From positions 34,158-98,157 of the forward strand of contig CALCBD010000026.1 in assembly GCA_937897985.1 (NCBI GenBank): a stretch of DNA of 64,000 nt, in the 5' to 3' direction. Shown here one piece after another: positions 53,144 through 61,432 of the stretch. A program made the position numbers and the translations under genes. This DNA comes from an uncultured Paludibacter sp. Its GTDB lineage: Bacteria > Bacteroidota > Bacteroidia > Bacteroidales > Paludibacteraceae. Positions within the stretch are counted from its first letter, which is position 1. Each line of letters opens with the position of its first letter. The notes beneath the pieces were generated by a model. It made no database searches, was not told the DNA's origin, and was given only the letters and a program-made list of their open reading frames with translations.

Positions 53144-54838
53144 TTATTTTTCACGGGGCCAAGGCCATGCAACTATACCTCCTTCGAGTACCTTAACATT
53201 TGTATAACCAAAGGCTTGTAAAATCAGCGCAGCTTCATATCCACGCAATGAAATTTTACACCAGGTTATAATTTCGGCAGACTTATCCTCGGGCATTTCT
53301 TCAATCCGCTTGCGTAACTGGCCTAAAGGTATGAACCTCTCTCCTATTCCAATTCGCATTTGCTCGTATTCATCAGGATTACGCACATCCAACAGAACCA
53401 TCGGAGCTTTTTGTTTCAGTTTCTCCTTCAACTGTTCAGCCGAAATACCTTGAAAATATCCTTTCAGTTTATTTTGCATTACGTGTGCTGTCGCAATACT
53501 ATGATCGATGGCCAGAGAGTAAGGGGGCGCATAAGGCAAATCGGCATTGACCATATCATCCACTGTTAAATGTCCCTTAATTGCCATTGCCCAAATGGCT
53601 AACTGTTTACTTACATCGCCCGGGCCCAGAACCTGAGCTCCTAAAATCAAACCTGTCAGCTTATCAGCTATAAGCTTTGTAATTAGCAATTTACCAACCA
53701 TAAATCCGGGTTTATCCAAACCTGCATTTACTACTGTTTCAATATCGCTGTATCCTAAATTAACGGCATTATGTTCCGACAAACCTGTTGAGCCAACTCC
53801 GTAATCAAATACTTTGCAGATACCGGTTTGAATTGTGCCGGGAAAACGCGACACATTACCGAGAATAATATTTTCACCAGCCACACGCCCCTGCAGATTG
53901 GCTAAATCACCATAAGGAGCATGAACAGGTAAATCGGTAATCAGATTCGGTATTTCGACACAGTCGCCTACTGCATAGATATCAGGATCTGATGTTTGCA
54001 TAAATTCATTAACCACTATTGCACCTGAAAGCCCGGTTTCGAGTCCCGCATCGATGGCTATCCGGCTATTGGGAGCTACACCTGTGGCGACAACCGCCAG
54101 TTCACAGGGGATTTCAGTTCCATCCTCCAGTTTCACGGCAGTTAATTTACCATTCTCTCCGATAAATGCCGACACTGCATTTTGTAAAATTACATTGGCT
54201 TTTGTCTGTACATATTTTTCAATCAACCGTGCCAGATGTTTGTCTAAAAACGTTAACAATTGCGGCAAAAGCTCAATCAGTGTGATTTCAATTCCGGCCA
54301 GATGAAGTGCTTCAACTGTTTCGATACCAATCAGTCCGCCTCCGATTACAACAGCTTTCTTAATCTTTCCTTCATCATGAATTTTTCTCAGAAAATCGGC
54401 ATCTGCCAGTGTTTGTAATGTAGTTACTCCTTCCAGATCTATTCCTGATATGCGGGGTTTACGTGCTGTAGCTCCGGTAGCAATAATTAATTTGTCATAC
54501 TCTGCAGTTCCTCTTTCGCCTGTATTAAGATCTCTGAATTCAATTTTCCTGTGTTTCCTGTCGATCAAAGTCACCTCCGTAAGTACCTTTGTAGTTATTT
54601 TCTTTGCATTCCAGAAAAATTTCGAATCGCGGACAACCCCTGCCGGCGAACACAACAACTGGTTCCGGTCGTCAAAGAAACCTCCGATATAATATGGATA
54701 ACCACATGAGGCCATCGAAAGATCGGAAGCCATCTGATAAATTGTAATTTCGGCATTTTCATCCAAGCGACGTGCTTTGGAAGCAGCCTTTGGTCCGGCA
54801 GCCGAACCACCTACGACAATAATACGTTTTGTACTCAT
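53144..54838 (-). CDS. CoA-disulfide-reductase-like flavoprotein fused to rhodanese domain
   Basis: This is a 564-residue FAD- and NAD(P)H-dependent oxidoreductase with a C-terminal rhodanese domain (about 455-560). The first dinucleotide motif is VVGGSAAG (8-15). The redox-active cysteine is C45 in MASCGYPYYIGG, the single-cysteine active site used by CoA-disulfide reductases. The NAD(P) motif is KAVVIGGGLIGIE. The rhodanese loop is WCKISLRG with C527. Such fusions reduce CoA-disulfides, or reduce polysulfide/persulfide carried by the rhodanese. It closes the cluster that starts with DUF134 upstream, and follows the C_GCAxxG gene by 34 bp. Confidence 0.9.
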   Translation of the reverse strand: MSTKRIIVVGGSAAGPKAASKARRLDENAEITIYQMASDLSMASCGYPYYIGGFFDDRNQLLCSPAGVVRDSKFFWNAKKITTKVLTEVTLIDRKHRKIEFRDLNTGERGTAEYDKLIIATGATARKPRISGIDLEGVTTLQTLADADFLRKIHDEGKIKKAVVIGGGLIGIETVEALHLAGIEITLIELLPQLLTFLDKHLARLIEKYVQTKANVILQNAVSAFIGENGKLTAVKLEDGTEIPCELAVVATGVAPNSRIAIDAGLETGLSGAIVVNEFMQTSDPDIYAVGDCVEIPNLITDLPVHAPYGDLANLQGRVAGENIILGNVSRFPGTIQTGICKVFDYGVGSTGLSEHNAVNLGYSDIETVVNAGLDKPGFMVGKLLITKLIADKLTGLILGAQVLGPGDVSKQLAIWAMAIKGHLTVDDMVNADLPYAPPYSLAIDHSIATAHVMQNKLKGYFQGISAEQLKEKLKQKAPMVLLDVRNPDEYEQMRIGIGERFIPLGQLRKRIEEMPEDKSAEIITWCKISLRGYEAALILQAFGYTNVKVLEGGIVAWPWPREK

Positions 54839-54872
54839 AATATTTATTTTTAAGGTGTGTGATTTTTATACA

Positions 54873-55352
54873 TCATTGATTTTCAAGTATTTTACGGCCT
54901 GCAATATTGGCAGCCAAAGCCACACATCCGGCACATGGACGGCTTCTGTAAAATGCCTGATCACGTTCGGACGATTCGGGATTTTGTGCTTCACGTTTCA
55001 GATTTAACAAATCGGCACATATAAATGAGCCCGTATTTGTTTTGAATTCGTTCATACATTCCTGCACCACCTGATAATTCCTGTTTTTCGATTGACGGTC
55101 GGTCGTATCGGTAAATGGATATTCAAGTCCTAACACCATCAACATGCCGGTAACTGCTCCGCAAACTTCGCGCATACGTCCCATTCCGCCTCCGAATGAA
55201 CTCGCCATTTTCATGGCTGTTAATTCATCGATACCATAACAACCGGCATAAGCTAACAATACCGATTGTGCACAATTGTATCCGTTTTCGAAAAATCTCA
55301 CCGCATTTTCCCTTTTTTGTTCAATTTCTTCGGTCGTCATCCTTTGTTTCAT
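54873..55352 (-). CDS. C_GCAxxG_C_C family redox protein
   Basis: This is a 159-residue cytoplasmic protein of the cysteine-rich C_GCAxxG_C_C family. The conserved cysteines are C27 (NCAQSVL), C38, C64 (CGAVTG), C99, C112, C140 and C143 (CAGC). The family is thought to be redox-active or to bind metal or iron-sulfur, but its reaction is not known. It begins in a 4-bp overlap with the end of the thioesterase gene and precedes the CoA-disulfide reductase/rhodanese gene, so the three are probably one transcript. Confidence 0.88.
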   Translation of the reverse strand: MKQRMTTEEIEQKRENAVRFFENGYNCAQSVLLAYAGCYGIDELTAMKMASSFGGGMGRMREVCGAVTGMLMVLGLEYPFTDTTDRQSKNRNYQVVQECMNEFKTNTGSFICADLLNLKREAQNPESSERDQAFYRSRPCAGCVALAANIAGRKILENQ

Positions 55353-55762
55353 TGAATTTTGCTGTGTGCCTGAATCGCCTTAAGTAAAAAGTCGGGTGCT
55401 GCACAGGGTTTCCAGTTATCGCGGCCGACAAATGCAATTTCGGTTTCAGCTTCATTAATCAACTCATTCTGTTCGTTATACAACTCATAGCTAAACCACA
55501 TTCTCACTCCTTTGATTGTTTTTAGTGTTGTATGTACGGTTAACAGTTCATCATAATGAGTCGTTTTTAAATATTTCAGATTCATATTAATCACCGGGCA
55601 CATAATTCCGGCTTGCTCTACCGAATTGTAGGACACGCCGATGCTCCGGAGCAATTCCCAACGGGCGGCTTCAAAATATTTGATGTAATTGGCATGATGC
55701 ATCGTCCCCATCTGATCCGTGTCGGGATAAGTGACACGAAATTTAAAATCATATTCAATCAT
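55349..55762 (-). CDS. Hot-dog-fold acyl-CoA thioesterase (YbgC/FadM type)
   Basis: This is a 137-residue thioesterase of the 4-hydroxybenzoyl-CoA thioesterase-like group. The active-site segment is VTYPDTDQMGTMHHANY with D16, followed by the long helix FEAARWELLRSIG. The start at 55762 is chosen because a longer frame overlaps the next gene and adds an untypical tail. It overlaps the C_GCAxxG gene by 4 bp (ATGA). A thioesterase beside a CoA-disulfide reductase suggests a CoA-thiol theme, but the acyl group is unknown. Confidence 0.88.
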   Translation of the reverse strand: MIEYDFKFRVTYPDTDQMGTMHHANYIKYFEAARWELLRSIGVSYNSVEQAGIMCPVINMNLKYLKTTHYDELLTVHTTLKTIKGVRMWFSYELYNEQNELINEAETEIAFVGRDNWKPCAAPDFLLKAIQAHSKIQ

Positions 55763-55788
55763 ATTATTCTGATTATCTGATATTTGAA

Positions 55789-56172
55789 TTAATTTTTGCA
55801 AACATGAACACCGGCATGCGTGTGTTCGTCATGAGCTTTGCAGTTTGTGCCTCCGTCCTGAACATTGCCTTTGAGATATTCAGTTACTAAAGTATTTACA
55901 TCACCCTGACAATTACGAATAACCTGAATGCCCTGTGATGCTAATTTTTGAACTGCGCCATTACCAATTCCACCGGCCAGCATTATTTTTACACCCATCC
56001 CGGCCAAATCGCCGGCAATATTCGATTTACATCCACATCCCTGTGGCGATGCTATTATTTCTTCACTAATTATTTCTTTATTTTCGGAAATACTGAATAC
56101 TTTGTAAAATTCACAATGTCCGAAATGATTGTCAATCTGATTTTCTGCTTTTGCCGGTACTGCTATTTTCAT
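55789..56172 (-). CDS. NifX/NifB-type dinitrogenase-cofactor-like protein
   Basis: This is a 127-residue protein of the Fe-Mo-co biosynthesis (Nif_B/NifX) fold: MKIAVPAKAENQIDNHFGHC at the start, and VKIMLAGGIGNGAVQKLASQGI in the middle. In non-diazotrophs such single-domain proteins are linked to small iron-sulfur clusters and sit next to DUF134 and MBL genes. A Cys/His-rich tail (NCKAHDEHTHAGVHVCKN) could bind metal. No nitrogenase gene is in the window, so nitrogen fixation is not implied. The thioesterase gene starts 27 bp after its stop codon. Confidence 0.88.
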   Translation of the reverse strand: MKIAVPAKAENQIDNHFGHCEFYKVFSISENKEIISEEIIASPQGCGCKSNIAGDLAGMGVKIMLAGGIGNGAVQKLASQGIQVIRNCQGDVNTLVTEYLKGNVQDGGTNCKAHDEHTHAGVHVCKN

Positions 56173-56452
56173 ATTAATATTTTGTTTTTAGTTGTTTTAT
56201 TTTTAGTTATTTATGCGAATCAGGAGTTGAATTACTTATTCTGTTGGCTGTATCAGTTTTTCTTTTTCCCGATATTAAGATGTCAGGACTATGTCCCTCT
56301 GATTTATATGCTTATTCAAAGTCACAAAGATGTCACAGCTACGCAGCTTAATACGATAATTCAGGAGTGAAACCCTGACAACTTATTCATATAAACAGGA
56401 ACAAAAAACAGTTGCTATCCCTGATTCGCATTTTTTACGATTATATAAAAAA

Positions 56453-57292
56453 TTACAAATCAAAATCAGCAAAATACCCTGTAAAAAATTGATTAATTTG
56501 CCCTTTTAAATGTATTTTCAATTGTTGATAAGCCTTTCCGCCGGTACAATGTCCTGTTAGAAAACGGGTTGAAGGATACCTTTTGACAATTTCGTCACAA
56601 ATCAGTTTTAACTCTTCATTCGTTTCAAAACTGAACTCCGGGTTTCTATCAGGTAAATGAAATCCTCCGATTACAGTTTTAGCTTTCCCAATATTCAGCG
56701 AATCAACCGTTTCAAGTATATTTAACAGCCCTTTGTGCGCACATCCGGTATAAACCAGCAAATCTTTTGTTCCGAAAATGATTGAGAGTTCATGATTGAA
56801 GTCGTCGGGTTGCATTAATTGACCGTCAGATTTATACAATATTTCATTCGCCTTTGGAAAAGGGTATTTGTTCTGCTTTACATTTACCACATAAATTTCA
56901 TTTCTGAAAACCATCTCATTCTCAACAAATACCAGCCTGTCAGTATATTCCGAAATTTTTTCATTAATACTCAGATCGCGCCATCCATTGCGTTTGGAAT
57001 AAAACTTCTGTAGCAAAACGTTTTTTGAAAGTATCACCTTCGCCTGAGTGTTCATTTCCATAAAAGCAGGTAAACCTCCCGTATGATCTGAATGCCCGTG
57101 TGAAATAAAAACAAAATCCACTTCTTTAAGATTAATTTTCAGTTTTTCGGCGTTTCTGATGAAACAATCAGATGCACCCGTATCCAGCAAACATTTATAT
57201 TGCTCTGTTTCAACATAAATACAAAGCCCGTGTTCATTTTCAAGATATTGATTCTGAATCTGATTATCTGCCAATACAGCTATTTTCATCAT
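56453..57292 (-). CDS. MBL-fold metallo-hydrolase
   Basis: This is a 279-residue cytoplasmic metallo-beta-lactamase-fold enzyme. The metal site is H65-G-H67-S-D69-H70 (ISHGHSDHTGG), with further ligands in YTGCAHKG and FLTGHCTGG. This pattern is the one found in proteins related to the archaeal tetrahydromethanopterin-pathway RFA-P synthase-like group and in single genes beside NifX/DUF134 in anaerobes. The substrate is not known. It lies 50 bp downstream of the DUF134 gene, probably in the same transcript; a 280-bp gap then follows before the NifX gene. Confidence 0.87.
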   Translation of the reverse strand: MMKIAVLADNQIQNQYLENEHGLCIYVETEQYKCLLDTGASDCFIRNAEKLKINLKEVDFVFISHGHSDHTGGLPAFMEMNTQAKVILSKNVLLQKFYSKRNGWRDLSINEKISEYTDRLVFVENEMVFRNEIYVVNVKQNKYPFPKANEILYKSDGQLMQPDDFNHELSIIFGTKDLLVYTGCAHKGLLNILETVDSLNIGKAKTVIGGFHLPDRNPEFSFETNEELKLICDEIVKRYPSTRFLTGHCTGGKAYQQLKIHLKGQINQFFTGYFADFDL

Positions 57293-57342
57293 TGGTGACG
57301 GAATTATTATTAAAAAACAAGGGAAAAATACATTGCTTTCAG

Positions 57343-57774
57343 CTATGGCTTCTGCGTCAGATCCGACTCCGTATCATTCAACGGAACTAATTCATCATCA
57401 GAGAGTTTACAATCTTTACAGGGCTTATGATTTTCAATGCCATCCACTAATTTAAAACATCGCTTACAGCGGAACCATTGTTTATCGAACTGAACATTAC
57501 CACCTTCGATGGTTATCATTTTTCCTTCAACAAATGCTGTGGCAATCGTTTTACGGGCTTTTTCATAAATTCTTGTTAATGTGGGACGTGAAACCTGCAT
57601 TCTTTCGGCGGCCTGCTCCTGATTTAATCCGTCATAGTCGAGCAAACGGACAGCTTCATACTCATCAAAAAGTAATGAAACTGAGTCTAACATTCTGAGG
57701 GGAATACCGAATGGCTTGAATCCCTGCATAATAGGAGGTACTGATATTTTCCGGTCTTGCTTGGGTCGTGGCAT
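57343..57774 (-). CDS. DUF134 HTH regulator
   Basis: This is a 143-residue DUF134 protein, a small DNA-binding regulator. It starts MPRPKQDRKI, has SVSLLFDEYEAVRLLDYDGL, then a sigma4-type helix-turn-helix (about 49-75, NQEQAAERMQVSRPTLTRIY) and a C-terminal zinc-ribbon-like set of cysteines, C103/C106 and C119/C122. DUF134 genes are often beside NifX- and MBL-type genes, and here it leads that cluster. It is the likely controller of it. TATCTTTG (minus strand) at 57817-57824 is a -7 element 43 bp upstream. Confidence 0.88.
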   Translation of the reverse strand: MPRPKQDRKISVPPIMQGFKPFGIPLRMLDSVSLLFDEYEAVRLLDYDGLNQEQAAERMQVSRPTLTRIYEKARKTIATAFVEGKMITIEGGNVQFDKQWFRCKRCFKLVDGIENHKPCKDCKLSDDELVPLNDTESDLTQKP

Positions 57775-57919
57775 ATTATTCGTTCAAAATTAAAGAAAGT
57801 TGGTGAACTGACCCTGCAAAGATAAGCATAGTTATGAACTTATGCTCATTTAAAATGAATATTTTTCAAAAATATTTTTGAAATTTGAATTTTAAGGTTC
57901 GTATTAAGGTTAAAAAAAA

Positions 57920-58513
57920 TCAGAAATTGACTTTGCAAAACAATCGAAAATCAATTTCAATCCACTCACTGACTTTGACTAAACCCAGCATGGCAACCGG
58001 TGGTGTCAGACCAAAATCTCTGATGGTCATCTTTTTTTTACCTGTGAGTGTGATAATTTCGCCTTTTCGGGAGGCCGTAACCGGTATTTCGTATTGTTTT
58101 GTAACGCCTGTAATAGTAATATTTACCAATGCATTACCTTCATCGTATGATTTTTTTGCATTCGAAGCTGCTTCAAAATAAATCAGATGCAGATACAATT
58201 CAGGATATTTATCTGTCATCATCAATTTATAAAACTCATTTTGAGCAATCAGATTTTCCGATTTGAAGTTTCTGATTCGTATCGATAATTTATTTTCGCT
58301 TAAAAATAATTTGTTATTGGTAACATTTGCAGTGAGCGCAATCTTTTTTGTCATAATTCTGTCGCCATACTGTTCGAGAGTAAATGTTAACAAATTGGTT
58401 GATCCATGAATAAGCAATACACTGTTACTCTTTAATTCAACCACGACATTGGTTTCTGAATAACAGTAAATTCCCCAAATGAAATAAATAACTAAAAACA
58501 GGATTCTTTTCAT
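57920..58513 (-). CDS. YceI-like exported protein (second)
   Basis: This is a 197-residue exported protein with the YceI beta-barrel pattern, though more divergent than the gene at 60002. A signal peptide covers about 1-19. The C-terminal half has NITITGVTKQYEIPVTASRKGE and the ending RDFGLTPPVAMLGLVKVSEWIEIDF, which corresponds to the DFGMxPP..LG...V.D.I.I pattern of the family. YceI proteins bind isoprenoid-like lipids in the periplasm. It lies after a terminator downstream of the outer-membrane protein gene. Confidence 0.8.
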   Translation of the reverse strand: MKRILFLVIYFIWGIYCYSETNVVVELKSNSVLLIHGSTNLLTFTLEQYGDRIMTKKIALTANVTNNKLFLSENKLSIRIRNFKSENLIAQNEFYKLMMTDKYPELYLHLIYFEAASNAKKSYDEGNALVNITITGVTKQYEIPVTASRKGEIITLTGKKKMTIRDFGLTPPVAMLGLVKVSEWIEIDFRLFCKVNF

Positions 58514-58523
58514 TCTGATTGAA

Positions 58524-58559
58524 TAAAAAAACCGGTTAGCACTCTGAAGGCTAACCGGT
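58524..58559 (-). terminator. Terminator after the outer-membrane protein gene
   Basis: ACCGGTTAGC (58531-58540) pairs with GCTAACCGGT (58550-58559). On the minus strand a run of seven T follows (58524-58530), so it stops the transcript from the gene at 58581. Confidence 0.9.
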
Positions 58560-58580
58560 CATTATTTAATATTACTCTGA

Positions 58581-59942
58581 TTAGAAAGATATTACAGCCT
58601 GAGCGCTGAGTCCGTGGAATTCTGCACCGTTCAATATATAATTTACATTAGGTACATCGTTATAAACCTGATTTGAATACTCAACCTTGGCCATGATGTT
58701 TTTTGTTACATACCAGCCACCACTGATTGCCAGACGGTTGATACCGATTGTATATGCAGGTACTGCATCCTGACCGATGGTTTGAGGTGCCACAGCAGCT
58801 ACCTTAGCAGCAGCGGCTACGTCGGCAGTTAAAGTGTTGTAACGTGCTCCTACGAAGAAGTTTTCGTTGGCTCCTATTCTGAAAATCAGATCAGTAGCAA
58901 ATTGAGTTGCATTTCGGTCAGTAGCTTCCGATGCTTTTGCTCCATGAGCAGTCTCGTAAGTTGTAAATGATTCAACAGCAAGTCCGTCCATCAATTTGTA
59001 TTTCAGGAACAGGTTACCCATCAATGTGGTTAATCTGTCGGAAAAGCCCGGATTGAAACGTCCGTTAAATGCAGTTCCGGTACCCGGTGCAGCATTGTAC
59101 AATACTGCGGAATAATTGGAACCTGTACGGTCGCCACCAAACAAAGTATTCGAAGTTGAACCGGCTGTGGTATAAACTGATCCGGTCAGACGGAAACGGA
59201 ATGCATCTGTCAGTTGCTTGTCATAACCAATTTTAGCAATCCACGAAGGATTATGTAATCCGTTTGCATATTTATTGGCAGCTTTTGTAGTATCAATATA
59301 AGCCAGACTTGGATTCAGATTACCGTTGGTTACCGAAAGCACACCTACGAAACCATTGTAATTAATGTCTGCTTCAGCTCCGATTTCAGTTGCGAATTCA
59401 TCCATGATATAATTTTCCATGAACGGGTTATAAATAGCGCAACCACCATCCGAACGACGAAAATGAGCATCACCGTAGTTTACATCCATCTGACCTACTT
59501 TGATCGATGTATATTTCATAATGTTATCCAAAAAGTCGAGTTTCAGAAACGGTAATTTTTCAAATTGTACAAAACCACCCTTAACCCATGTTTCGTTGTG
59601 ATGTTTCGAAGCAAGGTATAAACTTACCTGTAAAGTTATTCCATCAGCCAGATAACTGTTAATGTTCAGATTAGCCTGAGATAAAGCGAAATTGGCAGAG
59701 TTTTTAAACAAAGCCTGAGAGTTCACTGCAGGATCCTGATTTACAACATCATTACTATGTTTCAAAGCAATGTAAGGCATTGCAATAGAACCTCCGAATT
59801 CAACTTTCGGACCGGTAAATTCGGTCGTTGACTTTGGAGTCTCAAACATATTGATACCGGTTTGATCGGTCGGACGAAGTTGTGCAAACGACATCGTGCT
59901 TGTTAACAATAAGATACCAAAAATCGTGTTTGTCTTTTTCAT
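58581..59942 (-). CDS. Outer-membrane porin-like protein
   Basis: This is a 453-residue exported protein with a signal peptide (1-20, ending SFAQ), a long strand-rich mature part with a final aromatic residue (QAVISF), and segments like SIKVGQMDVNYGDAHFRRSDGG that occur in Bacteroidetes porin-like proteins. An Ala-rich insert (ADVAAAAKVAAVAPQTI) near residues 385-400 is unusual for a barrel. The solute is not known. It lies 59 bp downstream of a YceI gene, so it is likely co-expressed with it. Confidence 0.8.
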   Translation of the reverse strand: MKKTNTIFGILLLTSTMSFAQLRPTDQTGINMFETPKSTTEFTGPKVEFGGSIAMPYIALKHSNDVVNQDPAVNSQALFKNSANFALSQANLNINSYLADGITLQVSLYLASKHHNETWVKGGFVQFEKLPFLKLDFLDNIMKYTSIKVGQMDVNYGDAHFRRSDGGCAIYNPFMENYIMDEFATEIGAEADINYNGFVGVLSVTNGNLNPSLAYIDTTKAANKYANGLHNPSWIAKIGYDKQLTDAFRFRLTGSVYTTAGSTSNTLFGGDRTGSNYSAVLYNAAPGTGTAFNGRFNPGFSDRLTTLMGNLFLKYKLMDGLAVESFTTYETAHGAKASEATDRNATQFATDLIFRIGANENFFVGARYNTLTADVAAAAKVAAVAPQTIGQDAVPAYTIGINRLAISGGWYVTKNIMAKVEYSNQVYNDVPNVNYILNGAEFHGLSAQAVISF

Positions 59943-60001
59943 TTTTTTGAGTTTTTAAATTTTAATTATTTTTGATTGATCTTCTTCTGAAGATCTTAAA
60001 T

Positions 60002-60601
60002 TTAATTTTGTGTAAACTGAGCACTTTCAAATCTTGCCTGATACTTCAAAGTGATGGCATCACCTACCTTCATCATTCCCATCATAGCGGTCGGAGGGCT
60101 CATTCTGAAATCAGTCATTTTCAGGCCGACACTGCCTTTAAATTCATACACACCTGATTTTAAGAGTTTTCCGGTCGAAGCCAGGCTTACTCTGCGTGTT
60201 ACTCCTGCCATAGTCAGGTTACCCGAAACGACTACGCTGATATCATCACCGTTGAATTTCAGTGAAGAAACATCTACAAGTTTAAAAGAGATGTTTGGAT
60301 TTTTATCAGCATTAAATGCTTCGTAAGTCTTGGTATCCATCAGTTTCTCCTTACTTTTAATAGATTTTACCGGGATGTTGATGTACATCGACTGAACCTG
60401 TTTGTTGTCATTCAACACAATTTCGCCGCTTACCTGAGTAACTTTTGTTTCGAAATCGTGCACATTAGTAGTTCCTAATATCGACATACTGAATGATTTA
60501 GGATCTATTTTCAAACTCTGAGCATTTATTGCTCCCACCAAAATAAACATGCTGCCAAGGCTTAAAAAAATGCAGCGAATCATTGAATTTGTTGTTTTCA
60601 T
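60002..60601 (-). CDS. YceI-family exported protein (first)
   Basis: This is a 199-residue periplasmic protein of the YceI family. It has a signal peptide (about 1-27, ending INAQ) and the YceI pattern: FSMSILGTTNVHDFETKVTQ, SKEKLMDTKTYEAFNADKNP, GNLTMAGVTRRVSLAST and TDFRMSPPTAMMGMMKVGDA. Family members bind long isoprenoids such as ubiquinone precursors; some in Bacteroidetes are induced by stress. The gene starts the unit with the outer-membrane protein and carries the AATACTATAA motif 63 bp upstream. Confidence 0.9.
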   Translation of the reverse strand: MKTTNSMIRCIFLSLGSMFILVGAINAQSLKIDPKSFSMSILGTTNVHDFETKVTQVSGEIVLNDNKQVQSMYINIPVKSIKSKEKLMDTKTYEAFNADKNPNISFKLVDVSSLKFNGDDISVVVSGNLTMAGVTRRVSLASTGKLLKSGVYEFKGSVGLKMTDFRMSPPTAMMGMMKVGDAITLKYQARFESAQFTQN

Positions 60602-60654
60602 TTTATAAAATTTGATTGTTGTTGATTAGTTTTTATTTTTAATTGTTACATATC

Positions 60655-60673
60655 CTATAACATTTATAGTATT
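60655..60673 (-). promoter_or_regulatory. Dyad and AATACTATAA motif upstream of the YceI gene
   Basis: CTATAA-CAT-TTATAG (60655-60669) is a perfect 6-3-6 dyad. The minus strand reads AATACTATAA at 60664-60673. Related motifs lie at 60846, 60922 and 61474. A binding site for the Rrf2 protein encoded next door is the natural guess. Confidence 0.5.
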
Positions 60674-60845
60674 AATTAACACATTGTATTGAGATTTGTG
60701 AAAAATTTCCTACCCCGCTAAACTATTAAAATATATCCGGTTACCGAACTTTTGCATTCCGCCATTCATCCTTATTAAGCTCATCATCAGCAGATTTAAA
60801 TAATTTCAATCTTTTAATTCAATTGTTGTCATCTTAATAACAACT

Positions 60846-60855
60846 AATGCTATAA
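60846..60855 (+). promoter_or_regulatory. AATGCTATAA motif copy
   Basis: AATGCTATAA, identical to the copy at 60922-60931. It lies in the intergenic DNA between the Rrf2 and YceI genes; the dyad half is weak here. Confidence 0.4.
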
Positions 60856-60921
60856 CTTTGATTGCATTCAAACTAAATTTTCATTAAAAATTTATTAAAC
60901 AACCCCCATCAGAATAACATC

Positions 60922-60940
60922 AATGCTATAATATTTGTAG
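60922..60940 (+). promoter_or_regulatory. AATGCTATAA motif with near-perfect dyad
   Basis: AATGCTATAA (60922-60931) with the dyad CTATAA-TAT-TTGTAG (60926-60940, 5 of 6 matching pairs), followed by GATATTG. The order of parts is the same as in the 60655 site read on the minus strand. Confidence 0.5.
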
Positions 60941-60985
60941 GATATTGTTAAATAAAAAAATGAATTTTATTCACATCATTAAAAT

Positions 60986-61432
60986 TCATTCTTTAGCTGC
61001 TAATACACAGATATCCTGACATTCATAGTGTGTCGATTTAATAATTTCCTCCAGTGTCTTGCTCATCAGCATCTTCTGAAATTCAAGTCTGAACTCATTC
61101 CAATAACTATTGGCTTTACAGTCATGTTTGGATCTGATACAGAAACCATTGTTATTAATGCACTCAACGACAGCTATTTGTTCAAATGCCGTATAAATTT
61201 CGTACATTGTAATATCTTTCGGATCTTTCGTCAGCCGGTAACCGCTCCCTTTACCTTTCGAATTGATAATTAACCCTTTAAGTTTCAGTGCTGAAATGAT
61301 ACTGTCCAGGTATTTATAGGATATATTCTGGTTTTGAGCAATATCTTTTTGCAACACTCCATTCTCATCCGGAGAATTTGCTATTTCAATCATTGTTCTT
61401 AATCCATACCGGATCTTCGTATTCACTTTCAT
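60986..61432 (-). CDS. Rrf2-family transcriptional regulator with three conserved cysteines
   Basis: This is a 148-residue regulator. The winged helix-turn-helix begins KIRYGLRTMIEIANS and includes NISYKYLDSIISALKLKGLI and the wing SKGKGSGYRLTKDP. Three cysteines in the loop, C91, C98 and C105 (CX6CX6C), are placed as in IscR, NsrR and RsrR, which bind a sensory iron-sulfur cluster; IscR has CX5CX5C, so the spacing here is a little longer. A redox, NO or iron-sulfur signal is therefore likely. AATGCTATAA on the minus strand at 61474-61483 lies 42 bp upstream, consistent with self-control. Confidence 0.88.
   Translation of the reverse strand: MKVNTKIRYGLRTMIEIANSPDENGVLQKDIAQNQNISYKYLDSIISALKLKGLIINSKGKGSGYRLTKDPKDITMYEIYTAFEQIAVVECINNNGFCIRSKHDCKANSYWNEFRLEFQKMLMSKTLEEIIKSTHYECQDICVLAAKE

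Noticed and set aside
55789..56172. NifX-like gene as proof of nitrogen fixation
   Set aside because: No nifHDK or other nif gene is present, and single-domain members are common in non-fixers.
55948..56370. 140-codon plus-strand frame opposite the NifX gene and its upstream gap
   Set aside because: It is the antisense shadow of the NifX-like gene extended into AT-rich DNA.
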